The position numbers and the translations under genes were made by a program. From Salinarimonas sp. (GTDB taxonomy: Bacteria; Pseudomonadota; Alphaproteobacteria; Rhizobiales; Beijerinckiaceae): 64,000 bases of DNA. Each line of letters opens with the position of its first letter. Within the stretch, counting starts at the first letter, position 1. Shown here piece by piece: positions 17,440 through 26,376 of the stretch. The notes beneath the pieces were generated by a model that searched no databases, was not told the DNA's origin, and saw only the letters and a list, made by a program, of their open reading frames with translations. Where the stretch lies: NCBI RefSeq assembly GCF_040111675.1, contig NZ_CP157794.1:496001-560000 (forward strand), written 5' to 3'.

Positions 17440-18516
17440 ATGGTAGCGACCATTGTCAACGATCTCAGTTCCAAGTTCGAGCCGAGCAACCTGACCGCCT
17501 TCGAGCGCTATCAGATTCTCGCGCCGATCCTGACCAAGGCGACCAACGCCTACATGCGGCTGTTCACGCAGCGCCCGACGGCCTCGCGCAATACGCGCGT
17601 GCGCGCCTCGCTGAACAAGCTCTTCGCCGACGCGGCGCGCAACACGCCGATGAGCGAGGAGGAGGTGCGGCGCTCCTTCCAGGGCTTCACCACGCTCGGC
17701 ATGGCCGGGCTGATGTCGCCGATCCCGCTCAGCGCCAAGAAGGTGGCGCGCAGCTTCCAGGGCACCTGGGAGATGCGCCATCGCTTCACCAACGGCGGGC
17801 GCACGCCCTCCTCCGGGCCGGGCGGGCACACCAACGCGCGCTCGACCATGTACTACGACCTCACCGACGCGGAGAAATGCCAGGTCACGCAGCTCACCGT
17901 GATGTGGACCGAGGAGAACCACTATCCGCGCGACGAGGCCGTGAAGCGCTTCCTCGCCGATCGGCCGGAGAGCGACCAGACCTTCCTGCTCGCGTCGCTG
18001 GCCAAGATCCAGCTCAACCAGATCGACGACTACACGGTCGAGTTCACCGACGACGCCGAGATCATCGGCAACCACGGCGACTACCAGAACCGGCCGCGGG
18101 TGAAGAATCGCACGATCATGATGCGCTTCGGCGGCTCGGAATCGCTGCTGGGCGTGCCCGACACCCGCTTCGTGCATCCGGACGGGCGCGAGGAGCCGGT
18201 GACCGGCACCTTCCTGCTGATGAACGCCCACGGCGCGGGCCCGAGCGCCTTCAGCTGGATCATGTCCGGCCTGCCGCCGATGTTCGGCGACCAGCGCAGC
18301 ATGGACACGGTCGACACCTACATCAAGATGAGCGAGGACAAGCCGCTCGTCGCCGGCTGGGAGCCGATCGAGTCCTACTACAACCGGCTGCGCGACCCCA
18401 ACGTGTTCGCGTCCAACGCCGCGCAGCTCTCGGCGCGCAGCCAGGCGCCGCAGCACGGCTTCCATCCGGAGAGCATCGACCGGCTGCGCACCTACAAGCG
18501 CGACTACGACTACTGA
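17440..18516 (+). CDS. Protein of unknown function (358 aa)
   Basis: A well-supported gene with a strong GGGGGAGGGG ribosome site and ATG at 17440; I do not recognise the family. It is soluble, with no signal peptide or membrane segment. The N-terminal 110 residues are helical and basic (LAPILTKATNAYMRLFTQRP; TRVRASLNKLFADAARN). The remainder is richer in Asn, Asp, Met and His (YNRLRDPNVFASN, EIIGNHGDYQNRP) and ends RTYKRDYDY. It diverges from the 431-aa unknown gene and converges on nuoN. The two unknown proteins share a less Ala/Arg-biased composition than the surroundings, which hints at joint ancestry or transfer; this is inference. Confidence 0.8.
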   Translation: MVATIVNDLSSKFEPSNLTAFERYQILAPILTKATNAYMRLFTQRPTASRNTRVRASLNKLFADAARNTPMSEEEVRRSFQGFTTLGMAGLMSPIPLSAKKVARSFQGTWEMRHRFTNGGRTPSSGPGGHTNARSTMYYDLTDAEKCQVTQLTVMWTEENHYPRDEAVKRFLADRPESDQTFLLASLAKIQLNQIDDYTVEFTDDAEIIGNHGDYQNRPRVKNRTIMMRFGGSESLLGVPDTRFVHPDGREEPVTGTFLLMNAHGAGPSAFSWIMSGLPPMFGDQRSMDTVDTYIKMSEDKPLVAGWEPIESYYNRLRDPNVFASNAAQLSARSQAPQHGFHPESIDRLRTYKRDYDY

Positions 18517-18609
18517 GCCCCTCGAGCGCCGCTCGGTCGCGCCCTCACCCGGCGCGGCCGATGATCTCGGCGCTGCGCGCCGTCTGCGATGCGCCGCGCG
18601 AGCGCCCGC

Positions 18610-20019
18610 CTACGGCAGCAGCCGCGCGCCGGCGAGCGCGTTCTGCCACGGCTCCGCCGCGAGGCCGAGGCCGACGACGAGCGCCGCGCCGAGCCCGACC
18701 GCGAGCGCGCTCCCACGGGACAGGGTCGCGCGCGGGCGCTTCGGCTCGCCGAAGGCCATCGGCGCGACGACGCGCAGGTAATAGGCCAGCGACAGCGCCG
18801 TGTTCGCCGCCGCGACCACCGCGAGCCAGGCATGGCCGCCCTCGATCGTCACCAGAAACAGGCCGAGCTTGCCGAAGAAGCCGGCGAGCGGCGGCACGCC
18901 CACCAGCGACAGGAAGGCGATCACCAGCGTCGCCCCGACGAGCGGGCGCTCTGAGAGAAGCCCCGCATAATGCGCCCGCTCGGTGAGGCCGCGCAGATGC
19001 GCCACCACGGCGAAGGCGGCGAGGTTCGCCGCCGCGTAGGCCAGCAGGAAGCCGATCAGCGCCCCCGTCGCGCCCGCGCCGACGCTGACGACCGCGATCG
19101 CCATCAGCGCGTAGCCGGATTGCGAGACGGAGGACCAGCCGATCAGCCGGCGCACGTCCTCCTGTCGGAGCGCCGCGAGATTGCCGAGCGTCATCGTCGC
19201 CGCGGCGAGGATCGCGATGAGCGGGCGCAGCGCGTCCCCGTCCGGCGGGAGGAGGTCGACGAGCCGCGCGAGGGCGACCGCCGCGCCGATCTTCGGCGCC
19301 ACCGTCAGGAAGGCCGCCGCCGGCGCGGGCGCGCCCTCCGCGACGTCGGGGAGCCAGGCGTGGAGCGGCACGGCGGCGAGCTTGAAGGCGAGGCCGGCGA
19401 CGACGAGGGCGAGGCCGAGCGTGAGCAGCGGCGAGGCGCGGGCGGGGTCGGCGAGCGCCGCGGCGAGGCCCGAGACGCCGCTCTCCCCGGTGAGGCCGAA
19501 GACGAGGATCACGCCCAGCACCAGCACCACGTTGGCGAGCGCGCCGACGAGGAAGTACTTCATCCCCGCCTCGACCGAGAGCGGCCAGTCGCGGTGCCAG
19601 GCGGCGAGCGTGTAGCCGGTGACGGACGAGAGCAGCACCGCCATGACCAGCTGGAGCAGGTCCGCCGCGCCGGCGAGCGCCATGGCGCCGAGCGCCGCGA
19701 AGAGCAGGATCGCGTAATGCTCGCCGTGGCGCTTGTCGCTGGCGAGCCAGGCGGGCGTGAGGAGGACGACGAAGCCCGTCGCGGCGAGGATCGCGAGCCG
19801 CGCGGCGACGCTCGCGTCGTCGATCGCCCAGACGCCCTGGAAGGTGAGGCGCTCCGCGCCGATCTGGCGCGAGAGCAGCGCGGCCGAGATCGCGAGCGTC
19901 AGGCCGGCGAGAGCGGCGCACCAGCGCTGCGCGCCGAGCGGCGCGAAGGAGGCGAGGAGGACGACCAGCCCCGCGCCGACGACCAGCGCCAGCTCGGGGA
20001 AGATGTCGCCGACGGGCAT
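18610..20019 (-). CDS. nuoN: NuoN-like subunit of complex I-like membrane arm
   Basis: 469-aa antiporter-like membrane subunit, last gene of the operon. The Proton_antipo_M core is clear: the broken-helix lysine region is KLAAVPLHAWLPDVAEGAPAP, and a second lysine sits in FLTVAPKIGAAVALARL. About 14 hydrophobic segments are visible. In complex I this subunit forms one of the ion-translocating channels next to NuoM. It starts three bases after the NuoM stop codon and ends with TAG at 18610, convergent with the 358-aa gene. The operon has no redox subunits, so its energy source is unclear. Confidence 0.93.
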   Translation of the reverse strand: MPVGDIFPELALVVGAGLVVLLASFAPLGAQRWCAALAGLTLAISAALLSRQIGAERLTFQGVWAIDDASVAARLAILAATGFVVLLTPAWLASDKRHGEHYAILLFAALGAMALAGAADLLQLVMAVLLSSVTGYTLAAWHRDWPLSVEAGMKYFLVGALANVVLVLGVILVFGLTGESGVSGLAAALADPARASPLLTLGLALVVAGLAFKLAAVPLHAWLPDVAEGAPAPAAAFLTVAPKIGAAVALARLVDLLPPDGDALRPLIAILAAATMTLGNLAALRQEDVRRLIGWSSVSQSGYALMAIAVVSVGAGATGALIGFLLAYAAANLAAFAVVAHLRGLTERAHYAGLLSERPLVGATLVIAFLSLVGVPPLAGFFGKLGLFLVTIEGGHAWLAVVAAANTALSLAYYLRVVAPMAFGEPKRPRATLSRGSALAVGLGAALVVGLGLAAEPWQNALAGARLLP

Positions 20020-20022
20020 GGC

Positions 20023-21513
20023 TCACCGCCCCACGATGGCGGAGGCGGCGGGCGCGATCATGGCGATCAGCCAGCGCGGATAGACGCCGATGACGACGAC
20101 GAGGGCGAGGAGCGCGGCGAGCACCGCCGTCTCCGCGCGCCCGAGATCGGAAAAGCCGCGGCGCGTCTCCGGCAGGGGGCCGAAGAAGAGCTTCTGCACC
20201 ATGTCGAGGAAGAGCGCCGCCGTGATCAGGATGCCGAGGAGGCCGATGGCGGCGAGCCAGGGGTGCACGGCGAAGGTGCCGGCGAAGATCTGGAACTCGG
20301 CGACGAAGCCCGCGAGCCCCGGCAGGCCGAGCGAGGCGAAGGCGGCGAGGATCGTCGCCGCGGTCAGCCGCGGCGCGACGCCCGCGAGCCCGCCATAGGC
20401 ACCCAGGTCGTAGTCCTGCGTGCGCAGCCAGAACGAGCCGGCGATCAGGAACAAGGCCCCCGTGATCAGGCCGTGCGCCACCATCTCGATCACCGCGCCG
20501 GTGAGCGCGATCTCCCGGGCCTCGGGCGCGCCCTGCGCGGCGGCGCCCGCGGCCGCGATGCCGAGCACGGCGTAGCCCATGTGGTTCACCGAGGTGTAGG
20601 CGATCCGGCGCTTGAGGTTCTGTTGCGCGAAGGCGACGAGCGCGCCCCACAGGATCGAGACCACCGCGAGGACGCCGATCCACAGCGCCCAGGCCGAGAA
20701 GGTCTCGCGCATCATCGAGAGCGGAATGCGCGCGAGGCCGTAGGTCCCCATCTTCAGGAGGACGCCGGCGAGGATGGCGGAGGCGGGCCCCGGCGCGTCG
20801 ACATGGGCGGGCGGCAGCCAGGTGTGCACGGGAAAGAGCGGCGTCTTGATCCCGAAGCCGACGACGAAGCCGAGAAGGACGAGCCCCGCCGCGAGCGGCG
20901 AGGCGCCCGCCAGCGGCTGGGCGGCGATCAGCGCGCGCATGTCGAAGCTCGGCGCGTCGCCGGCGAGCACGAGGCCGAGGATGGCGAGCAGCAGCGCCAG
21001 CGAGCCGGCGAGCGTGTAGACGAAGAACTTCAGCGCCGCCGCCTGCGCCTCCCCGTGCCCGAAGCGGCCGATGAGGAAGTACATGCCCACCAGCGACAGG
21101 TCGAAGAAGACGTAGAAGACGAGCAGGTCGAGCGTCAGGAACAGGCCGAGCGAGACGCCCTCCAGGAACAGGAGCCAGGCATAGTAGGCCCGGTGGCGTC
21201 CCTGCGTGTCGGCCGGCCAGGCGATCGCGGCGACGAACAGGAGCGCGCTCATCAGGGCGAGCGCCAGCGACATGCCGTCGACGCCGACCCGCCAGGCGAC
21301 GTCGAGCGTCGGCACCCAGGGGACCGCGAGCACGCTCTGGAAGGCGGGCGCCTCGGGGGAGGCGTCGAAGCGCGCCCAGACGACGATCAGCGCGATGAGC
21401 GGCAGCGCGGCCGAGACCGTCGCGAGGAGCCGCGCGCGCGCCTTGCCGACGCCGCCCGCGAGGGCGAGCGCGAGGGCGGCGACGAGCGGGGCGAGGATCG
21501 CGAAGGTCGGCAT
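20023..21513 (-). CDS. nuoM: NuoM-like subunit of complex I-like membrane arm
   Basis: 496-aa antiporter-like subunit. The ATG at 21513 follows the nuoL TGA after one base. The key lysine helix (GFGIKTPLFPVHTWLPPAHVD), LLKMGTYGLAR, and the distal acidic residue in LAGFVAEFQIF are conserved. In helix 5, canonical NuoM has an essential Glu (FE... before PMYFLIG). Here the motif reads VFFDLSLVGMYFLIG, an Asp in place of Glu. That substitution should keep the charge, but it is unusual and fits a diverged branch of the family. The C-terminal extension typical of NuoL is absent. Confidence 0.93.
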   Translation of the reverse strand: MPTFAILAPLVAALALALAGGVGKARARLLATVSAALPLIALIVVWARFDASPEAPAFQSVLAVPWVPTLDVAWRVGVDGMSLALALMSALLFVAAIAWPADTQGRHRAYYAWLLFLEGVSLGLFLTLDLLVFYVFFDLSLVGMYFLIGRFGHGEAQAAALKFFVYTLAGSLALLLAILGLVLAGDAPSFDMRALIAAQPLAGASPLAAGLVLLGFVVGFGIKTPLFPVHTWLPPAHVDAPGPASAILAGVLLKMGTYGLARIPLSMMRETFSAWALWIGVLAVVSILWGALVAFAQQNLKRRIAYTSVNHMGYAVLGIAAAGAAAQGAPEAREIALTGAVIEMVAHGLITGALFLIAGSFWLRTQDYDLGAYGGLAGVAPRLTAATILAAFASLGLPGLAGFVAEFQIFAGTFAVHPWLAAIGLLGILITAALFLDMVQKLFFGPLPETRRGFSDLGRAETAVLAALLALVVVIGVYPRWLIAMIAPAASAIVGR

Positions 21514-21514
21514 G

Positions 21515-23497
21515 TCAGGCGAGCACCAGGAGAAGGAGGACGAGGACGGCCGCGCCGGCGACGCCGAGCGCGTAATAGTGATGCGACAGGCCCGTGTGCA
21601 GCCGCCGGGCGTCGCGTCCGCCGAGGAGGGCGAGGCGGGTCGCGCCGGTGGGCAGCCCGTCGGCGAGCCGCTCGCCGATGCGGTCGGACAGCCCGGCGAA
21701 GGCCTGCGCCAGCGCGGCGGTGGCGCGGATGCCGGCGTCGACGACCCGGCCGTCGGCGCGGGCGAGGGCGGCCGCGGCGGCGCGACCGAGACCGGCGATC
21801 CCGCGCGGAGCGGCGTCGACGCGCCGCCGGTCCAGGGCGGCCAGCCCGTCGCGCAGGCGGCGCCCGGTTCGTGCCGCGCCACCGGGGATCGCGTCGAGCA
21901 CGGCGCGGTCGACCCGATCCGCGGCGTCGGCGAGGGCGAGGAAGGGGCGGACCAGCGCGGCGTCGATCAGCGCCGGCAGGCCGAGCCACGCCGCGGCGGC
22001 GGCCGGCGCGCCGCGCGTGCCGAGCGCAGGCGTCGTGCGGGCGAGCGCCCGCCCGGCGAGAAGGCCCGCCGCGACGAGGACGAGGGAGAGCGCCGCCTCC
22101 CAGGCGGCGCCCCGCGGCAGGTCCGCGCCGAGCGCGGTCGCGAGCGGCTCGTGCGCGCCGGGGAGCCACAGCACGCCGAGGGCGACGGAGGCGAGCGCGA
22201 GCGCCCAGGCCGCGGCGACCTCCGTTCGCGACGGCGCCGGGCCCCCTGGCGGGTTCTCCGCCGGGCCGTAGGCGAGGAGGAGGAAACGCGCGCCATAGGC
22301 CGCCGAGAGCGCGCCCGCCAGCATCACGGCGCCGGCGAGGAGCGGGTCGGCGTGGCCCGCGGCGGCGACGATCTCCTCCTTGGTCCAGGCCGCGCCGAGC
22401 GGCGGGATCGCGGCGAGCGCCGCCGCCCCGATCGCGGCGGCGACGGCGACGCCCGGCAGCGCGCGGCCGAGCCCCATCCGGTCGAGGGCGAAGCTCCCGA
22501 CCCGCTCACCGGCGGTGCCGGCCGCGAGGAACAGAAGCGCCTTGAAGGCGGCGTGCGCGGCGAGGTGCAGGAGCGCGACCCCGGGATAGCCCGCGCCGAC
22601 CGCGACCAGCATCAGCCCGAACTGGGCGGAGGTGGAGGCCGCCAGAAGCCTCTTCGCATGGTTCTGCAGCACGGCGACGATCCCGCCCGCGAACGCCGTG
22701 ACGAGCCCGATCGCGAGCGTCGCCTGCGAGAAGCCGGGCGCCGCGGCGAGGGACGGCTGCAGCCGCGCCAGGATGTACGCCCCCGCGGCGACCATGGTCG
22801 CGGCATGGAGGAGGGCCGAGACCGAGGTCGGCCCCGCCATCGCCCGGAACAGCCAGGGCGAGAACGGGACCTGCCCCGCCTTCGCCGCGGCCGAGAGGAG
22901 GATTCCGAAGGCGATGAGGGTCAGGGTCGCCTCGTCCAGCGCGGCGAGGTCGGCATAGGCGAACGAGCCCGTCCCGGCAAAGAGCGCGATCGCCGCGAGG
23001 ATGAGCCCGAGATCGCCCAGCCGCGTCGCGACGAAGGCGTAGAGGCCCGAGGCCGGGTTCTCGGCCTCGCGCCAGTCGTGCCCGATCAACGCCCAGGAGA
23101 GCGCGCCGACGATCTCCCAGCCGATCAGCAGCGTGAGGAAGTCCGCCGCGACGACGAGGAGCTCCATGCCGCCGACGAAGACGAGGAGGAGCCCGACGAG
23201 CCGCGCGAGCCCGGCTCGCGCCTCGTGGAAGGCCGCGTAGACGACGACGGGGAGCGCGATGGCCGGCACCAGGATCGCGACGAGCGCGGATCCGGGCGTC
23301 AGCGCGGCCTCGAGCACGAGCGCGTCGCTCCAGGCCAGGCGCCCGCTCCAGCCCGCCGCCGCGGCGGCGATCGCCAGCGCCAGCGTCGCGCCGAGCGCCG
23401 CGCCGGCGCTCCAGGCGAGCGCCGTGCGGCTCTCGAGCCGTACGAGGATCAGCGCGAGGCCGGCGAGGGCCGGCAGGAGGGCGAGGGAGAACGGCAT
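21515..23497 (-). CDS. nuoL: NuoL-like subunit of complex I-like membrane arm
   Basis: 660-aa largest antiporter-like subunit. The ATG at 23497 overlaps the nuoK stop codon (TGATG); a GTG one codon earlier is possible. Ion-path residues are kept: Glu in GWEIVGALSWALIG, Lys in AKAGQVPFSPWLFRAMAGPT, His in ALLHAATMVAAG, and the distal Lys in AAWTKEEI. The C-terminal 150 residues correspond to the lateral helix region, ending in a hydrophobic anchor (LGVAGAAVLVLLLLVLA). Retained charges suggest it still translocates protons or Na+. Confidence 0.94.
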   Translation of the reverse strand: MPFSLALLPALAGLALILVRLESRTALAWSAGAALGATLALAIAAAAAGWSGRLAWSDALVLEAALTPGSALVAILVPAIALPVVVYAAFHEARAGLARLVGLLLVFVGGMELLVVAADFLTLLIGWEIVGALSWALIGHDWREAENPASGLYAFVATRLGDLGLILAAIALFAGTGSFAYADLAALDEATLTLIAFGILLSAAAKAGQVPFSPWLFRAMAGPTSVSALLHAATMVAAGAYILARLQPSLAAAPGFSQATLAIGLVTAFAGGIVAVLQNHAKRLLAASTSAQFGLMLVAVGAGYPGVALLHLAAHAAFKALLFLAAGTAGERVGSFALDRMGLGRALPGVAVAAAIGAAALAAIPPLGAAWTKEEIVAAAGHADPLLAGAVMLAGALSAAYGARFLLLAYGPAENPPGGPAPSRTEVAAAWALALASVALGVLWLPGAHEPLATALGADLPRGAAWEAALSLVLVAAGLLAGRALARTTPALGTRGAPAAAAAWLGLPALIDAALVRPFLALADAADRVDRAVLDAIPGGAARTGRRLRDGLAALDRRRVDAAPRGIAGLGRAAAAALARADGRVVDAGIRATAALAQAFAGLSDRIGERLADGLPTGATRLALLGGRDARRLHTGLSHHYYALGVAGAAVLVLLLLVLA

Positions 23498-23802
23498 CAC
23501 TCCTTCAACGTCGTCAGCCCCTCGATCGTGTCCGTCTTGCGGCGTCGATAGACGGCGACGACGAGGGCGAAGCCGAGCGCCATCTCCACCGCCATCACCG
23601 CCATGACGATGACGGCGAGGAGCTGCCCCTTCGGCTCCCCGCCGAGCGCGAGGGACCAGAAGCCGACGACCGCGAGGAGCGCGCCGTTGAGCATCAATTC
23701 GAGCCCCATCATCAGCATGACGAAGCTCTGCTGGGAGAGCGCGCCGTAGAGCCCGATGCCGACGAGGCCGGCGGCGACGAGGAGGATCGTGGTCAGCGTC
23801 AT
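23497..23802 (-). CDS. nuoK: NuoK-like subunit of complex I-like membrane arm
   Basis: 101-aa, three-helix subunit of the NuoK/MnhC family. The conserved membrane glutamates are present in MLMMGLELMLNGALL and in MAVEMALGFALVVAVYRR. It overlaps nuoJ by four bases at its 5' end and nuoL by one base at its 3' end. The length is normal for the family. Confidence 0.95.
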   Translation of the reverse strand: MTLTTILLVAAGLVGIGLYGALSQQSFVMLMMGLELMLNGALLAVVGFWSLALGGEPKGQLLAVIVMAVMAVEMALGFALVVAVYRRRKTDTIEGLTTLKE

Positions 23803-24422
23803 CGCGGGCGGCCTCGATCGTGGTGATGATGGTGATGGTCGCCGCCGCCCTCGTCGGGGCGGCGCCCCGCGGGCTCGCCGCCCGGCTCGAGGCCCGGGGG
23901 ACGCGCGCCCTCCTGCGCGTCCCCGAAGCGGCCGCGCCGCGACGAGAGGGCGACGGCGCCGATCATGGTGGCGAGCAGGGTCACGCCCGCCGTCTCGAAG
24001 ATCAGCATCGAGCCGCCGAGCAGCTCGTGGCCGAGATCGGCGACGACGGGCCGGGCGGGGTCGACCGGGTCCGAGGGCAGGTCGCTCGCGAGGATCGCGG
24101 CGGCGAGGCCGAGGAAGGCGATCGTTCCGGCGGCGACGGCGAAAAGGTGCTGGTGCACCATGCTCATCGGGTTGAGGCCGGCCGGGTTCATCATGAACGC
24201 GACCATGAACAGCGCCATCACCATCATCTCGACGGCCATCATGAAGATCGTCGCGATGCCGAGATACGGCGCGGCCATCAGCAGCATGGCGAGCCCCACG
24301 GCGATGAACGAGGTCATCAGGAGGAATGAGGCGCGCACCATCGAGTCGGTGACGAAGACCCGCCAGCCGCTGAGGAGCGCGATCGCCGAGAGGGCGAGGA
24401 AGAGGACGTCGTCGAGGGTCAC
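23799..24422 (-). CDS. nuoJ: NuoJ-like subunit of complex I-like membrane arm
   Basis: 207-aa five-helix subunit. Start is the GTG at 24422 overlapping the nuoH stop codon as GTGA. The conserved third helix with its pi-bulge appears around IATIFMMAVEMMVMALFMVAF; it carries an unusually methionine-rich run and has Glu in the motif where canonical NuoJ often has a Gly-Ala-Ile-hydrophobic pattern. The C-terminus is extended by a Gly/Pro/Arg-rich tail containing six consecutive histidines (GGGDHHHHHHDRGRPR), a possible metal-binding tail. Ends within nuoK. Confidence 0.92.
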   Translation of the reverse strand: MTLDDVLFLALSAIALLSGWRVFVTDSMVRASFLLMTSFIAVGLAMLLMAAPYLGIATIFMMAVEMMVMALFMVAFMMNPAGLNPMSMVHQHLFAVAAGTIAFLGLAAAILASDLPSDPVDPARPVVADLGHELLGGSMLIFETAGVTLLATMIGAVALSSRRGRFGDAQEGARPPGLEPGGEPAGRRPDEGGGDHHHHHHDRGRPR

Positions 24423-25336
24423 GGCAGGGCCCCCACGCCGGCGATCGCGAGCTGCAGGAAGGCGAGCGGCAGGAGCACGACCCAGATCAGCGTGAGCATC
24501 CGCGCCGGCGGCGTGCGCGCGAGAAGCCGCCCGGCGGCGATCAGGATCGCGAGCACGACCAGCATCTTCAGCGCGAGCCAGAGAGGGCCCGGCAGCCAGG
24601 GCCCGAGCGGCCCGCCCAGGAAGGCCGCGCTCGCCATGGCGGAGACCGAGACCAGCATGCACAGCCGCGCGAGCCGCCAGACGGCGTAGGCCGGACCTGA
24701 CGCGTCCGCCGAGGTGCCGCCGGCGAGATCGGCCGGATCGGCGTAGTCGAACGGGCCGCGCAGCGAGAGCGTGAGGCCGAGCATCAGGAACAGCACGAGC
24801 CCGAGCGGCTGGCGCACGACGTTCCAGACGTCCTCCTGCGCGCGCACCACCTCGATCACCGAAAGGCTCTGCGCCGGCAGCGCGACGCCGATGAGGACGA
24901 ACATGGACAGCAGCATGGCGGGCAGGCCGATCGCGACGTAGCGATAGGCGCCGATCAGCGGCAGCGGCGCGTTGGCGGACCAGCCGTGGAGGAAGACGAC
25001 GACGATCGTGAGCGCCTCGCAGGCGCCCCAGAGCACGATGCCGGTCTCGATCTCGACGACGGCGACGCCCTCCGCGAGGGGGACGACGCTCATCCCGATC
25101 GCCGCCAGCGCCAGGTAGGCCGCGGGCGCGAGCGCCGCGCCGACGGCGTCGGGGCGCTCGGTCGCGATGCGCTGGCGGGCGAGCTGCGCCGCCGCGGCGC
25201 GGAAGGGCGCGGCCGCCTCGCCCGAAAGCGGCCGGCCGGCGGCGAGGGCGTAGGCGAGGCGGTCGAGCACGGCGGCCGCCGCCGCGCCGGCGAGGAGGAG
25301 GGCGAACAGGCCGAGGATCGCGAGGACGGGGATCAT
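24419..25336 (-). CDS. nuoH: NuoH-like subunit, quinone-site loops degenerate
   Basis: 305-aa membrane protein of the NuoH family; ATG at 25336 overlaps the previous stop codon (ATGA). The GWSANAPLPLIGAYR segment matches the canonical GWASN...GG-R motif and RGPFDYADP matches RxPFDLPEG. However, the acidic loops that build the quinone chamber in ordinary NuoH are lost. The RxGPNRVGP motif after helix 1 is missing. The SYE motif is replaced (IGLPAMLLS). The glutamate-rich EGESELVAG loop is replaced by a Gly/Ala/Ser stretch. It therefore probably does not reduce quinone the way NuoH does, though it may still couple to a different partner. Confidence 0.88.
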   Translation of the reverse strand: MIPVLAILGLFALLLAGAAAAAVLDRLAYALAAGRPLSGEAAAPFRAAAAQLARQRIATERPDAVGAALAPAAYLALAAIGMSVVPLAEGVAVVEIETGIVLWGACEALTIVVVFLHGWSANAPLPLIGAYRYVAIGLPAMLLSMFVLIGVALPAQSLSVIEVVRAQEDVWNVVRQPLGLVLFLMLGLTLSLRGPFDYADPADLAGGTSADASGPAYAVWRLARLCMLVSVSAMASAAFLGGPLGPWLPGPLWLALKMLVVLAILIAAGRLLARTPPARMLTLIWVVLLPLAFLQLAIAGVGALP

Positions 25337-26376
25337 GCCGCCGTCTCCTCCTCGTCGAGCGCGTCGTCGTCGCGCGGCGCGCGCGGGCACAGGCGGATCA
25401 GAGCCGCCGGGTCGAAGCTCGCCGCGACGAGGGTCGCCTCGTGCCATTCGAGGCCGGGCAGCAGATCGACGAGCCGCGCGTCGACGACCTCCGGCCCGGG
25501 GGCGGGCGGCGCGCCGGCCGCTTCGGCGCACCAGGCGGCGAGGCGGTCGCGCACGTCGCGGCCCCCGAGCGTTCCGAGCCCCGGCGGGATCGCGGCGAGG
25601 ACGCCGTGGCGCGCGAGCCGGCGGGCGAGGGCGTCGCCGCTGCGCCCGGCGAGCGCCTCGCGCACGAGCCGCTCGGCCACGGCGTCGAGCCCCATGAGCC
25701 GGACCAGCCGCGCGATCCGCAGCCGCGCCGCCGCCGGGCCGGCGGGCTCGGCCTGGCGGTGAGGCGGGCGGCGCACCGCGGCAGACTGGATCACATCGCC
25801 CTGGAGCGTCGTCTCCAGCACGAGGCCCGGCGGCAGGCTCGGCAGGAACGGGCCGAGCGGGGCCGTGTAGGCGTCGAGCATCAGCCCGTCGCGCAGGTCC
25901 TCGTCGGTCATGGGCATCGGCCGGCCGTAGGGCGTGCCGCCCATCATGCCCTCGCCGCCCTGGCCCCAGTCGCCGCGGCCGCGCCAGGGGTTGGGCGGCT
26001 CGTCCGGCAGGAGGTCGGGCTCGCTCGCGCGGCGGCCGGCGACGAGATCGCGATGGAGCGCCACGAGCGCCGGCGTCGGATCGTCGCCGGCGGCGACGGT
26101 CTCCGGCGCGCGTCCGCCCGGCGCGATCGGCGCGGCGTCGCCCCAGGCGAGCGTCGCGCGGGGATGCGGCAGCTGGTCGTGCAGGCGGGCGAGGTCGGGG
26201 CCGTCCTCCGCGCGCAGCGCGCCGACGACGACGAGCGCAGCCGCCTGCCGCGGGCTCTGCGCCCGCTGCAGGTCGCCCGACAGGAACAGCCGCTCGGCGC
26301 GGGCGAGCCCGTCGCGGCCGATGGCGGGGAAGATCGGGACCGGCGCGGCGCCGGCGAGGCGCGCGAGGAGGCTCAT
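25333..26376 (-). CDS. Fused, cofactor-less NuoB/NuoD-like protein
   Basis: 347-aa soluble protein between nuoA and nuoH, the place where nuoB-nuoC-nuoD-nuoG would lie in a standard operon. Residues about 35-80 (SPRQAAALVVVGALRAEDGPDLARLHDQLPHPR, in two parts) track NuoB from SPRQSD through MAPALRxxYDQMPEPR. The following GAC of NuoB, which begins the N2 cluster ligands, is GDA here. Residues about 150-200 (MTDEDLRDGLMLDAYTAPLG, then FLPSLPPGLVLETTLQGDVI) track the NuoD N-terminus. Only two cysteines exist, both in the C-terminal third (AAWCAEA, RLCPRA), so no 4Fe-4S N2 cluster can form. Overlaps both neighbours by ATGA. Probably a structural connector; that is inference. Confidence 0.82.
   Translation of the reverse strand: MSLLARLAGAAPVPIFPAIGRDGLARAERLFLSGDLQRAQSPRQAAALVVVGALRAEDGPDLARLHDQLPHPRATLAWGDAAPIAPGGRAPETVAAGDDPTPALVALHRDLVAGRRASEPDLLPDEPPNPWRGRGDWGQGGEGMMGGTPYGRPMPMTDEDLRDGLMLDAYTAPLGPFLPSLPPGLVLETTLQGDVIQSAAVRRPPHRQAEPAGPAAARLRIARLVRLMGLDAVAERLVREALAGRSGDALARRLARHGVLAAIPPGLGTLGGRDVRDRLAAWCAEAAGAPPAPGPEVVDARLVDLLPGLEWHEATLVAASFDPAALIRLCPRAPRDDDALDEEETAA

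Noticed and set aside
18970..22545. Long plus-strand open frame opposite nuoN/M/L
   Set aside because: Antisense to clear membrane subunits, composition dominated by Arg, Glu and Gly; GC artefact.
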